NCBI GenBank assembly: GCA_905233955.1
Contig: CAJOFQ010000002.1
Location: 68,594 to 132,593, forward strand
From: an uncultured Lachnospiraceae bacterium
GTDB taxonomy: Bacteria; Bacillota; Clostridia; Lachnospirales; Lachnospiraceae
Direction: 5' to 3'
Length of the DNA: 64,000 bases
The position numbers and the translations under genes were made by a program. The stretch's first letter is position 1. Each line of letters starts with the position of its first letter. A model generated the notes under the pieces. That model saw nothing but the letters and a program-made list of their open reading frames with translations, did no database searches and had not been told where the DNA came from. Of this stretch, positions 29,742 to 38,501 are shown in pieces.

Positions 29742-31076
29742 TTACAGATACACCTTTACTGCCCATGACGGCACATTGGTATCATCGTAATCCTCGTCCT
29801 CTATGAAAATAAAGGCTGTATCATAATCTGTTGCTTTTGTGGGGTAAATTCCGTATCCATCAGTAAAATATAAAAGAGCTGAAAGCCCGGGCAAGCCTCC
29901 TTTTTTCCTTAGATCATCCACATAGGAAAAAACCGGTCTGAAATCCGTCCCATATCCGCCTGAAACGGTAAAATCTCTGGCATATTCTTCTATCTGCCCG
30001 GGTTTGGTCAGTTCTATATCCCTTTGAACATGCTCATCACATTCTATTATGTGCAGATTGACACTTTCAAAAAAATACTCTGACTGGCGAAGAATAGCGA
30101 CTGTCTCATTCAAGAATCTGATCACATGCTTCCTTCTGGTGGAAGCCGATGTGTCAATAGCTATGATCAAAGTAAAAATCCGTTTTTCTTCTCTTCCCTC
30201 AAGTTCCTCTATCAGGGGCATGTCCCCATACATCTTCATGCCATACTGATAGTAGGCTATGTCAAAATACTCCGGATCTATCCTGCATACTTCCCTTGGA
30301 ATCATGTATTTCTCAAGCAGCTTATGATAGTCTCTGTGCGCCGTGTGCCTTAGCTTAAGATTCCAGGTGAGCCTGCCGCTGTCTGACATGGCCTTAGCAC
30401 CTGAAAGCTCTACCTCAGAGTTTATTGCATTTGCGGCCTTCTCCCATATCTCCTTTAGAGGAAGATTACAAAAGGGAGCCAATTGAAAATCATTTTCTAT
30501 TTCATTACTGTCATCATCATTATCCCGCCTCATCCAGAAGGAGTGATCATCCATGCAAAATTCATCTTTTAGCTTCAACCAATCATCACCATAGGGCGGA
30601 TGCTCTTTGAAATATCTGTAGATTCCGGTGTCCGTAAGAGATCTTATCTCATTTGAAAGGGTTTTGTACCATTTTTCACGAAAATCACTTGTGACCATAC
30701 GCATACAATCCATATCCATTGAATCAATAATTGACTCAACGGATATCTCACAGGCAAGCTGCCACAATTCCTCATCATCCTCATTGTCAAAGGAAAAAGC
30801 CCGATAAAAAGGATGCATCAGCAGATTGTGGAGAAGCATATGCATATATATGCGGTTTAATCTTGTCGGAAAATTCAGATATATCTCACTTAGAAACCTT
30901 GTATTATAGCGGATAGATACTCCATCTGTTCCAACTGTGAAGGTATTTTGATCCATAGCCTCTGACAGAGTACCCATAGCTCTGGCAAGATACGGCATAC
31001 TTAGATATAATTCTCTTTTTACCGCCGAAAGAATCCGGCTTCCGAGAGTGATAAGTGTGTCCTTAGTTTTTTTCAT
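29742..31076 (-). CDS. VWA-like protein with DUF2201/metallopeptidase-like N-terminus
   Basis: MIDAS-type motif IIAIDTSAST, GGYGTDFRP, LLYFTDGYG; N-terminal HMLLHNLLMH resembles a HExxH-x4-H helix lacking the Glu. Confidence 0.85.
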   Translation of the reverse strand: MKKTKDTLITLGSRILSAVKRELYLSMPYLARAMGTLSEAMDQNTFTVGTDGVSIRYNTRFLSEIYLNFPTRLNRIYMHMLLHNLLMHPFYRAFSFDNEDDEELWQLACEISVESIIDSMDMDCMRMVTSDFREKWYKTLSNEIRSLTDTGIYRYFKEHPPYGDDWLKLKDEFCMDDHSFWMRRDNDDDSNEIENDFQLAPFCNLPLKEIWEKAANAINSEVELSGAKAMSDSGRLTWNLKLRHTAHRDYHKLLEKYMIPREVCRIDPEYFDIAYYQYGMKMYGDMPLIEELEGREEKRIFTLIIAIDTSASTRRKHVIRFLNETVAILRQSEYFFESVNLHIIECDEHVQRDIELTKPGQIEEYARDFTVSGGYGTDFRPVFSYVDDLRKKGGLPGLSALLYFTDGYGIYPTKATDYDTAFIFIEDEDYDDTNVPSWAVKVYL

Positions 31077-31795
31077 AGCTGCAAAGAAAGCCTTGTCCGT
31101 TTACGGGCAGCGTATTTAAGCAGCAAAGCCACAGTCTGGGCGTCCTTAGTCTCTGACAGGCAGTTAAGAGCCTCTAATGCACTTTGCCTGGATAGTAACC
31201 CGTTTTTTATCATAAAATCAACTTCACCTGATATATCCCTGTCCTGATCTATCAGCTCCTTTATAACCATAGCATCATTATCTCTGATAAAATCTTCGTA
31301 AACAACTCTATGATTATCCAGCATCTGTACGGGAAATCTCAGCCTGCAAAGAGACATCCTTGCAGCATCACTGATATCCTGATCAACCACATGCAAAAAC
31401 TGCCTGTCATATTCACGCAAATTAAGCTGATATTTGCCAACACACTCTCTGCAGACATATCCGCTGCCCTCTATCTTGTGATGGATAGCCCTGGCAAAGG
31501 TATCCTCCACAAACCCATACAAGTAATCAGGAAAATACAACGACATCACCGTATCATCTTCGGATATAATATCAACTGACAGCGCTGTCTCATGATCCTG
31601 CAAAAAGGCCCTTAACAACGCAAAATCGCCCTTTGCAATTCCATTCGAAAAGGCCGGCCTAACATCAGAGTCTGTGTATTGAATTTGAAGCCTTACTATG
31701 GAGGAATAGCGTTTTGCAACTCCTGCATAGTAGTCCTCAAGGGTGTTTGAGAGATTTTTCAGCTTGTGATTCCTGTCAAAACCAATACATACCAT
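31073..31795 (-). CDS. Uncharacterised protein of the MoxR/VWA cluster
   Basis: Full-length ORF, stop/start overlap (ATGA) with the VWA gene; helical C-terminal repeats reminiscent of ankyrin (unverified), CxxC (CRECVGKY). Confidence 0.75.
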   Translation of the reverse strand: MVCIGFDRNHKLKNLSNTLEDYYAGVAKRYSSIVRLQIQYTDSDVRPAFSNGIAKGDFALLRAFLQDHETALSVDIISEDDTVMSLYFPDYLYGFVEDTFARAIHHKIEGSGYVCRECVGKYQLNLREYDRQFLHVVDQDISDAARMSLCRLRFPVQMLDNHRVVYEDFIRDNDAMVIKELIDQDRDISGEVDFMIKNGLLSRQSALEALNCLSETKDAQTVALLLKYAARKRTRLSLQL

Positions 31796-31810
31796 AGTTT
31801 CAAAAAAGAT

Positions 31811-33118
31811 TTAGTAAGGACAAAGCACATAAGCTCTGTGAGCTTCTACTTCAAGCCCTCCGCCAAAATCAACCGTTTCACCAGTAATAAGATCCCTGGC
31901 TCTGCCTGCCTGGGCGTCAAAATGGAATACATACGGTGCGTCATCAATGTTTATGGCCACCATAACACGACCATCACCAAAACGCCTTTGGAATATGCAG
32001 TGCTTATTCTCTAATACAAGCGAAGAAAAATCTCCTTGGCTGAGGGCCTCTGTTTCTTTTTTAGCCCTCGACAGTGCTGCTATTGTATCACAAAGCGGCG
32101 TCCACCGGGGCTCTTCGATCCTGGGTCTTAATGCATTATCTCCCTGTGACTTGTCGCCTCGAATTCCCCACTCACTTCCGTAGTATATGCAAGGGATCCC
32201 CGGCATTGTATACATAAGTGTATAGGCTATGGCAAGATTCCTCTCATCGTTGAGATTGGAGGCTATCCTGGTTACATCGTGATTATCTACAAAGGATATA
32301 AGATGCGCACCCTTGTACAGCGTCCATTGCTCCGGTCCAAACTGCCTCATAAGGGAATGAATTATTTCAAATAAATTACCACTGTTTATGGCAGAAAAAA
32401 TACCTTTGAAGCATTCATAATTAGTGGCCGAATGACACATTTCGTCATTCATGATCTGTTTGTAATCACCGCCTAAAATCTCCCCAAACAGGAAGAAATC
32501 CTTCTTCCAGGAAGATGTCTGTGCTCTTAATCTCTTTAGAAAATCACGATTGACCATATAAGCCACATCAAGCCTCAGGCCATCAATGTCAAATGTGTCT
32601 ATCCAGTATTTGACACTGTCCATCAGGTAATCACACACTGCCGGGTTGTTCAGATTGAACTTGACCAGATCGTAATTACCTTCCCAGCCCTCGTACCACA
32701 ATCCGTCATTGTATGAATTATTGCCGTCAAAGCTTATATTAAACCAGTCCCGGTAGGCTGAATTCTCGCGGTTAACAAGCACATCCTCAAATGCAAAAAA
32801 GCCCCTTCCGGCGTGATTGAACACACCATCCAGCATAACCTTAAAGCCCTCTTTGTGAAGCTTGGCACAAATATCGGCAAAATCTTCATTGCTGCCCAGG
32901 CGGACATCCACCTTACGATAATCCCTGGTGTTATATCCATGAGTATCAGATTCAAAAAGCGGATTGAATAAAACTGTATCTACTCCCAGCTTCTTAAGAT
33001 GGGGTATCCAACGGGATATTTCGTTGATCCTGTGAGTTAGAACCCCATCATTCTCATATGGAGCCCCGCACAATCCCAAGGGATATATCTGATATATAAC
33101 GCTGTTATCTGACCACAT
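31811..33118 (-). CDS. GH13 alpha-amylase-family glycosidase, intracellular
   Basis: IDGLRLDVAYMV, FFLFGEILG, FVDNHDVTRIAS; no signal peptide. Confidence 0.93.
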   Translation of the reverse strand: MWSDNSVIYQIYPLGLCGAPYENDGVLTHRINEISRWIPHLKKLGVDTVLFNPLFESDTHGYNTRDYRKVDVRLGSNEDFADICAKLHKEGFKVMLDGVFNHAGRGFFAFEDVLVNRENSAYRDWFNISFDGNNSYNDGLWYEGWEGNYDLVKFNLNNPAVCDYLMDSVKYWIDTFDIDGLRLDVAYMVNRDFLKRLRAQTSSWKKDFFLFGEILGGDYKQIMNDEMCHSATNYECFKGIFSAINSGNLFEIIHSLMRQFGPEQWTLYKGAHLISFVDNHDVTRIASNLNDERNLAIAYTLMYTMPGIPCIYYGSEWGIRGDKSQGDNALRPRIEEPRWTPLCDTIAALSRAKKETEALSQGDFSSLVLENKHCIFQRRFGDGRVMVAINIDDAPYVFHFDAQAGRARDLITGETVDFGGGLEVEAHRAYVLCPY

Positions 33119-33147
33119 AAATATCTCCTTTCGTAAAAAATATAAAA

Positions 33148-33170
33148 CCCCTATACTAAGGGTATAGGGG
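33148..33170 (-). terminator. Intrinsic terminator downstream of mecA / just upstream of GH13 gene
   Basis: CCCCTATAC-TAAGG-GTATAGGGG, followed on the minus strand by TTTTATATTTTTT. Confidence 0.85.
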
Positions 33171-33227
33171 CAATAAAAACCTCAAAAAACAAAGTTCATC
33201 AAAAAGCCACTAACAATACTATACAGC

Positions 33228-33905
33228 CTACAAATTCTGTAACTGCAGCAGGGCATCGGATTTGATCATACGAATGGCATGCTCCTCAACACCATAGGTT
33301 GAAGGACCTGAAGCATACATATTGTCTGAATACTCGGCAATGGTGAAAACACTGTGAGCTAACTGCTTCTTAGTCTGATGCAATTCTATGATCAGATAGT
33401 AGGTATCATGATATTTGAGCAGACGCGATGGTGCTCCTGGCATATCTACTGACTTGGCAAGCCTGATACAATCATCCAGATTAGAAAACTCCGCCCAAAT
33501 CTCCATGTCGGTGATCTCATCATCTGAAGTTCCCTCCAGAACCTCCTTGGCAGGATCCAGAGCCAAAGCGTTCTGTGCCTTCATCTTGCCTTGCTCAATA
33601 GCCTGCTGGAATTCCTTAAGGCGTTCCTTGAATTGAGCCAGCATAGCATGAATCGCTGCATTCTGGTCGTCAGAGATCATCAGTGATACATCTCCGTCCT
33701 TCATAACGGTGAGCTGAACATTGAGAGCCTCTCCGGTAGTCTCAAAATCCACCTCGTATCTTGCCTGCTGAAGAATATAGCGCAAAAACTCCTCAGCCTT
33801 GACACGATCTCCCATAAGCTCATCCAAATCTATACCCTGTGCGTTCATCTCTTCACGGCTTATAATGCACTGGATTGAATTATCATTAATCTTAGTAAAT
33901 TTCAA
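33228..33905 (-). CDS. mecA: MecA-type Clp adaptor protein
   Basis: (M)KFTKINDNSIQCIISREEMNAQGIDLDELMGD... and C-terminal FSNLDDCIRLAKSV...LLKYHDTYYLIIEL...IAEYSDNMY match MecA architecture; probable TTG start at 33905 after GGGGTG. Confidence 0.85.
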   Translation of the reverse strand: MKFTKINDNSIQCIISREEMNAQGIDLDELMGDRVKAEEFLRYILQQARYEVDFETTGEALNVQLTVMKDGDVSLMISDDQNAAIHAMLAQFKERLKEFQQAIEQGKMKAQNALALDPAKEVLEGTSDDEITDMEIWAEFSNLDDCIRLAKSVDMPGAPSRLLKYHDTYYLIIELHQTKKQLAHSVFTIAEYSDNMYASGPSTYGVEEHAIRMIKSDALLQLQNL

Positions 33906-34014
33906 ATTATCACCCCTGAAAAAACATGCGGTATAACAGAGAAAAATTCGAGTCCGCACCCGGCGGAAATGGCACCGGATTTACGACCGCTTTAGAATAC
34001 ATACACTCCACCAT

Positions 34015-34043
34015 ATAATAACAAGAAAGTATAGATATGTCAA
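34015..34043 (-). promoter_or_regulatory. Sigma-A promoter of mecA
   Basis: Minus strand TTGACA-17 nt-TATTAT (near-consensus). Confidence 0.82.
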
Positions 34044-34077
34044 AGAATTAAAAATAAAAACTTTATTAAAAATGAAA

Positions 34078-34103
34078 ATCCCCAGGGAAATCTCCCTGAG
34101 GAT
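34078..34103 (-). terminator. Intrinsic terminator downstream of rpsT
   Basis: 11-bp stem ATCCTCAGGGA-GATT-TCCCTGGGGAT on the minus strand, followed by TTTTCATTTTTAAT. Confidence 0.85.
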
Positions 34104-34149
34104 GTCATACACAACAACAAATTCATACACAAAACTCGTATCCGTCTGA

Positions 34150-34391
34150 TTAGATAGTATTAACTGCCTTGGCAAGACGGGACACCTTGTGAGCTGCATT
34201 ATTCTTATGATAAACACCCTTGGAGGAAGCCATGCTGATCTCCTTGGTTGCCATACGAAGAGCACTTACTGCAGCGTCTTTATCCTTAGCGGCAACAGCA
34301 GCCTCAACCTTCTTAATGCGATAGCCTTGTTCCTCTCAGTCTTTGTTGCCGATACTAAAATTCGTTTCTTTGCAGACTTTATATTCGCCAA
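34150..34391 (-). pseudogene. rpsT: 30S ribosomal protein S20, reading frame broken
   Basis: Minus strand TTG start after AGGAGG gives MANIKSAKKRILVSATKTERNKAI, then the frame shifts; the second frame continues KKVEAAVAAKDKDAAVSALRMATKEISMASSKGVYHKNNAAHKVSRLAKAVNTI*. 242 nt (not divisible by 3); ~19 nt missing at ~34316-34321. Confidence 0.88.
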
Positions 34392-34420
34392 TGTTATTCA
34401 CCTCCTCTAAAGACCAAAGT

Positions 34421-34449
34421 ATTCTACCACATTCGCTACTCTTAAGCAA
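34421..34449 (-). promoter_or_regulatory. Sigma-A promoter of rpsT
   Basis: Minus strand TTGCTT-17 nt-TAGAAT. Confidence 0.75.
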
Positions 34450-34483
34450 GGGTAAAATTAAACTTTACAAAAATATGTATGAT

Positions 34484-34511
34484 CCCTCATATAACTCAGG
34501 CTTTATGAGGG
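34484..34511 (-). terminator. Terminator-like hairpin at the 3' end of the FIST-GGDEF gene
   Basis: CCCTCATA...TATGAGGG, 8-bp stem overlapping the stop codon; T5 run is offset by ~9 nt. Confidence 0.5.
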
Positions 34512-36308
34512 TTTTGGATTATGCCTTTCCTCACCAACTACTATACGATTCCTGCCAGTCTCCTTGGCTTCATACAATGCATTATCTACACGGGTGTATA
34601 TAGCCTTTTTGTCCTCGGCTCCTGTAACAACAGTAACTCCAAGACTGCAGGTAAGTCTGTGGATCTTAGGGAAGGGGTACATCTCAACAGTCTGCCTGAT
34701 CTCTTCTGCGCGCTCTAATGCCTGCTCCAGAGTAACTCCGGGCAGCAGCATAAAGAATTCTTCGCCGCCCCAGCGTCCAACTGCCTCTCCCTCATATTCC
34801 CGGACTGTAGCATTTAATACCGCCGCCACTCCTTCGAGAATCTTATCTCCTGTTTCATGTCCACAGGTGTCATTAACACGCTTAAAATGATCAACATCAA
34901 TCATTACCAGAGAAACCACGCCTCCATTTTCTGCCACATCATCCAAAGCTACATTAATGCGTCTTTCTATTTCCCGTCTGTTGTACAAAGCTGTCAGCTC
35001 ATCAACAGTTGCCATATGAAGCAGCTTCTCATTAGCCTCAGTAAGGTCCGAAAGGCTCTGTCTAAGCTCGTCTGATGTAGCCTTGATGAGAGTTGTAAGT
35101 CTCTTGACAAGTGAAGTCTGACCATGCATAGCGGTAGTGTCAACTGATACCCTGGGTATATCCCGACCCGTCTTTGGGCCCTCGCGCATCGCAATAGTAA
35201 GCATAGTAATATTATGCCACATAATATGACCCGTATCATGATCACGATTCAATTCACCGCCCGTACAAAAACCACATGATGTGGCTATCTTCTGGAATGG
35301 CGCCATCTCATTATTGATGAAATAATTCCAGAAAATCTTGCGCATAGCACAGCTGTAAATAAGTATGGCCTCCGGCTCAAACTTTCGAACCTCTTCTGCC
35401 CTGGCGTCAACCTCCGCAACTATCGCTATAGGATCACCATACGACATGGTAACCTTCATGCCATTATGAATATAACCCGCAAGCTCCAAAGCACCCTCAG
35501 TTCCGGTAACAGAACAGTGCCTTAGCATGGTCATCCCCTCATCCTCCACCAACAAAGGAAATTCCATGGAATTCTCAATAAAGTGACCATCATCTTCGAT
35601 ATCAAGATAACGGCGATACAGCTCCATGGCAGATATATCATCTACACAGTATAAGGTATTCTTACTGGCTTTTGTAACTGTAAATGTACGCCCTAATGGC
35701 TCCCATCCAGCAGTATGTCCCACATCAATATGGAAATCACTGCCGGCATATGTAATCAAGGCAAGGGCGTTGTCAAACACACCACCCTCTGTAACAATGA
35801 AACGGCGTCCTCCCTCAAGTATATGACTGATTGGATATCCTCCGAAAATCTTTACATCCCTGCTGCACTTGTCCAGCGAATGTAAAAAAGTCAGGTTATC
35901 CACCGGAGCGCCCTGAATCAGAATCTCCGCAGCCTTAATATCCGGTGTATCATCTATGATACGCCTGGCCTGATCACCTGTCTCAGCTTCATGATCCAGT
36001 ACATCGGGAAAGAAAAAGACCCTGACATCAGTGGTCTTAAACATCATCGCGGAAAGCAGTATCACCGGATCAGTAAGGGCACCGTTAATAATCTCTGCAT
36101 TAGAAGAAATCCCGCAAAACTCACAGAAGGGAAACTCCCTGTACAGCCTGTCCCTTATGGTTAGAATCCATCCCTCCTCATCTATTCCACAATATATGTG
36201 AAATAGCAGTGATTTCGCCTCTCCAAATACCTCAAGCTCCTTCCTTATAGCGTCAACTGAAGCAGAAAGAGCATCATCATTATATATTTCGTACAAAAAC
36301 TGTCTCAT
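34503..36308 (-). CDS. FIST-domain sensor diguanylate cyclase
   Basis: C-terminal GGDEF domain (VDELTALYNRREIERR, GRWGGEEFFMLLPG); N-terminal ~390 aa resembles FIST_N/FIST_C (FCGISSNAEIINGALTDPVILLSAMMF, IYSCAMRKIFW). Confidence 0.88.
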   Translation of the reverse strand: MRQFLYEIYNDDALSASVDAIRKELEVFGEAKSLLFHIYCGIDEEGWILTIRDRLYREFPFCEFCGISSNAEIINGALTDPVILLSAMMFKTTDVRVFFFPDVLDHEAETGDQARRIIDDTPDIKAAEILIQGAPVDNLTFLHSLDKCSRDVKIFGGYPISHILEGGRRFIVTEGGVFDNALALITYAGSDFHIDVGHTAGWEPLGRTFTVTKASKNTLYCVDDISAMELYRRYLDIEDDGHFIENSMEFPLLVEDEGMTMLRHCSVTGTEGALELAGYIHNGMKVTMSYGDPIAIVAEVDARAEEVRKFEPEAILIYSCAMRKIFWNYFINNEMAPFQKIATSCGFCTGGELNRDHDTGHIMWHNITMLTIAMREGPKTGRDIPRVSVDTTAMHGQTSLVKRLTTLIKATSDELRQSLSDLTEANEKLLHMATVDELTALYNRREIERRINVALDDVAENGGVVSLVMIDVDHFKRVNDTCGHETGDKILEGVAAVLNATVREYEGEAVGRWGGEEFFMLLPGVTLEQALERAEEIRQTVEMYPFPKIHRLTCSLGVTVVTGAEDKKAIYTRVDNALYEAKETGRNRIVVGEERHNPKPS

Positions 36309-36433
36309 GATATCTCCTCTAAAAAACAGATAATACCGCTTGCTTTAAACAGCTCATACCATTAGAAAACCGATAAATACTCTTGTAATTTTAAATCATT
36401 GTACATAAAAAGTAAAGATGTTTGGCGGTGCCA

Positions 36434-36462
36434 TTGAATGATTTAATCAGTTGGATTATACT
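36434..36462 (+). promoter_or_regulatory. Sigma-A promoter of the alpha/beta-hydrolase-like gene
   Basis: TTGAAT-17 nt-TATACT; overlaps the TTG start proposed by the ORF track. Confidence 0.7.
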
Positions 36463-36501
36463 GTATCTGGAACCCTAATACGAATGGAATCAGGCAGAAA
36501 A

Positions 36502-37068
36502 ATGATAAGTCGCATTGCAGTAATATTCCCCGGCATCGGATACAATAAAAACCGTCCGCTTCTATATCACTCAGGCAAGCTGGCCCTTCAGCACGGATTC
36601 AAGGTCAAAGCACTTGAATTTGGCGGATTTCCGACCAAAATAAAAGGCGACCGTGAAGCCCTTATGAAGGCTTTTTCAATCGCCGTAGCCCAATCAGAAG
36701 ATCAGCTAAAATATATAGATTTCGAGGCCTATGAGGATATTGTTTTCATATCCAAAAGTGTGGGTACAGTAGCAGCCGCCGTATATGCTGCCAAGCACAA
36801 TGTTCCGGCTCGTCAGCTATATTATACGCCTCTTGAGCATACCTTTTCCCTGATGGAGGATCACAACGGACTGGTCTTCCACGGCACTGCTGATACCTGG
36901 GTCAATACCGAAGCTGTAGAAGAGGGCTGCAAAGAAAAGCATCTGATACTTAAGACCATTCTTGGGGCTAACCATTCTCTGGAAAGCGAAGATGTATTTG
37001 CCAACCTCCAGGATCTGTTTGTGATCCTGAAGGATGTCAATCGTTTCCTGCTCAAGCAGGAGGTCTGA
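36502..37068 (+). CDS. Alpha/beta-hydrolase-like protein
   Basis: MISRIAVIFPGIGYNKNRPLLYHSGKLA..., nucleophile-elbow-like ISKSVGT, terminal GANHSLE His. Start could also be ATG 36484. Confidence 0.75.
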   Translation: MISRIAVIFPGIGYNKNRPLLYHSGKLALQHGFKVKALEFGGFPTKIKGDREALMKAFSIAVAQSEDQLKYIDFEAYEDIVFISKSVGTVAAAVYAAKHNVPARQLYYTPLEHTFSLMEDHNGLVFHGTADTWVNTEAVEEGCKEKHLILKTILGANHSLESEDVFANLQDLFVILKDVNRFLLKQEV

Positions 37069-37085
37069 TACATCTTATATATCAT

Positions 37086-38480
37086 TTAGAACATAAGCTT
37101 TTCTTCAAAATACTCTTTCAGCTTGGCAATAGGTACTCTCTCCTGCTCCATCGAATCTCTTTCCCTGACAGTGACACAATTGTCTTCCTGGGAATCAAAA
37201 TCATAGGTTACGCAATAAGGAGTGCCTATCTCATCCTGTCTGCGATAACGCTTACCTATATTACCCCTGTCGTCATATTCACAATTATAATACTTTGAAA
37301 GCTGGCCATATACTTCTTCGGCAGCCTCACCCAGCTTTTTTGAAAGGGGCAGTACGCCGATCTTAACCGGAGCTATGGCAGGATGAAAATGGAGAACCGT
37401 TCTCATATCTGGCTTCTCTTCGGTGCCTATATTCTCTTCATCATAAGCAGCGCATAAAAATGCCAATACTACACGGTCAGCTCCAAGTGAAGGCTCTATA
37501 CAGTAAGGAATATACTTTTCTTTTTTGACATCATCAAAATATGTCATATCCTCACCTGAAGTGTCCTGGTGCTGCTTGAGATCATAATCTGTCCTGTCAG
37601 CAATTCCCCAGAGCTCGCCCCATCCAAATGGGAACATAAATTCAATATCAGTGGTTCCTTTGGAATAAAATGCCAGCTCTGCAGGATCATGATCACGCAT
37701 CCTTATATCTTCTTCCTTAATACCCAGAGAAAGAAGCCAGTTCTTGCAGAAAGAGCGCCAATATTCAAACCATTCAAGATCCTTGCCCGGCTCACAGAAA
37801 AACTCCAGCTCCATCTGTTCAAACTCTCTGGTACGGAATGTAAAATTCCCGGGTGTTATCTCGTTTCTGAAGGATTTTCCAATCTGTCCAATTCCAAAGG
37901 GCAGTTTCTTACGGCTGGTTCTCTGAACATTTTTAAAATTGACAAATATTCCCTGAGCTGTCTCGGGGCGCAGATATACTACATCCTTAGCATCCTCAGT
38001 CACTCCCTGGAAGGTCTTGAACATAAGATTAAACTGACGGATCTCTGTAAAATTGTGCTTACCGCAGGTAGGACAGGCAATATTATTATCGGCAATGTAA
38101 CTCTCCATTTCCTCCTTGGTCCATCCATCCACAGATGAAGAAAGCTCTATTGAATTGTCATGGGCATAATCCTCTATGAGCTTGTCTGCACGAAATCTCT
38201 CATGGCACTCCCGACAATCCATAAGGGGATCGGAAAAACCGCCCAAATGTCCTGAAGCATGCCAGGTTCTGGTATTCATCAATATGGCACAATCCACCCC
38301 AACATTGTATGGATTCTCCTGTATAAATTTTTTCCACCAGGCCTGCTTGACATTATTCTTAAGCTCTACTCCCAGATTTCCATAATCCCATGTGTTAGCA
38401 AGCCCTCCATATATCTCGGAGCCGGGATAAATAAATCCTCTGTTCTTACACAGGGCTACAATTTTTTCCATGTCTTTCAT
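37086..38480 (-). CDS. glyS: Glycyl-tRNA synthetase (single-chain, dimeric type)
   Basis: [70 protein letters not shown]. Confidence 0.97.
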   Translation of the reverse strand: MKDMEKIVALCKNRGFIYPGSEIYGGLANTWDYGNLGVELKNNVKQAWWKKFIQENPYNVGVDCAILMNTRTWHASGHLGGFSDPLMDCRECHERFRADKLIEDYAHDNSIELSSSVDGWTKEEMESYIADNNIACPTCGKHNFTEIRQFNLMFKTFQGVTEDAKDVVYLRPETAQGIFVNFKNVQRTSRKKLPFGIGQIGKSFRNEITPGNFTFRTREFEQMELEFFCEPGKDLEWFEYWRSFCKNWLLSLGIKEEDIRMRDHDPAELAFYSKGTTDIEFMFPFGWGELWGIADRTDYDLKQHQDTSGEDMTYFDDVKKEKYIPYCIEPSLGADRVVLAFLCAAYDEENIGTEEKPDMRTVLHFHPAIAPVKIGVLPLSKKLGEAAEEVYGQLSKYYNCEYDDRGNIGKRYRRQDEIGTPYCVTYDFDSQEDNCVTVRERDSMEQERVPIAKLKEYFEEKLMF

Positions 38481-38501
38481 TTCTCTGTTACCTTTCCTTT
38501 T

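Noticed and set aside
33953-34014. tRNA-like string (GCACCCGGCGGAAATGGCA...ACTCCACCA)
   Set aside because: No consistent acceptor, anticodon or T-arm pairing; lies in the mecA leader read from the other strand.
34189-34410. 73-aa + strand ORF in an apparently empty region
   Set aside because: Antisense to the broken rpsT gene; the minus strand clearly encodes S20 in two frames.
37569-38138. 189-aa + strand ORF
   Set aside because: Antisense to conserved glyS; low-complexity translation with no family features.
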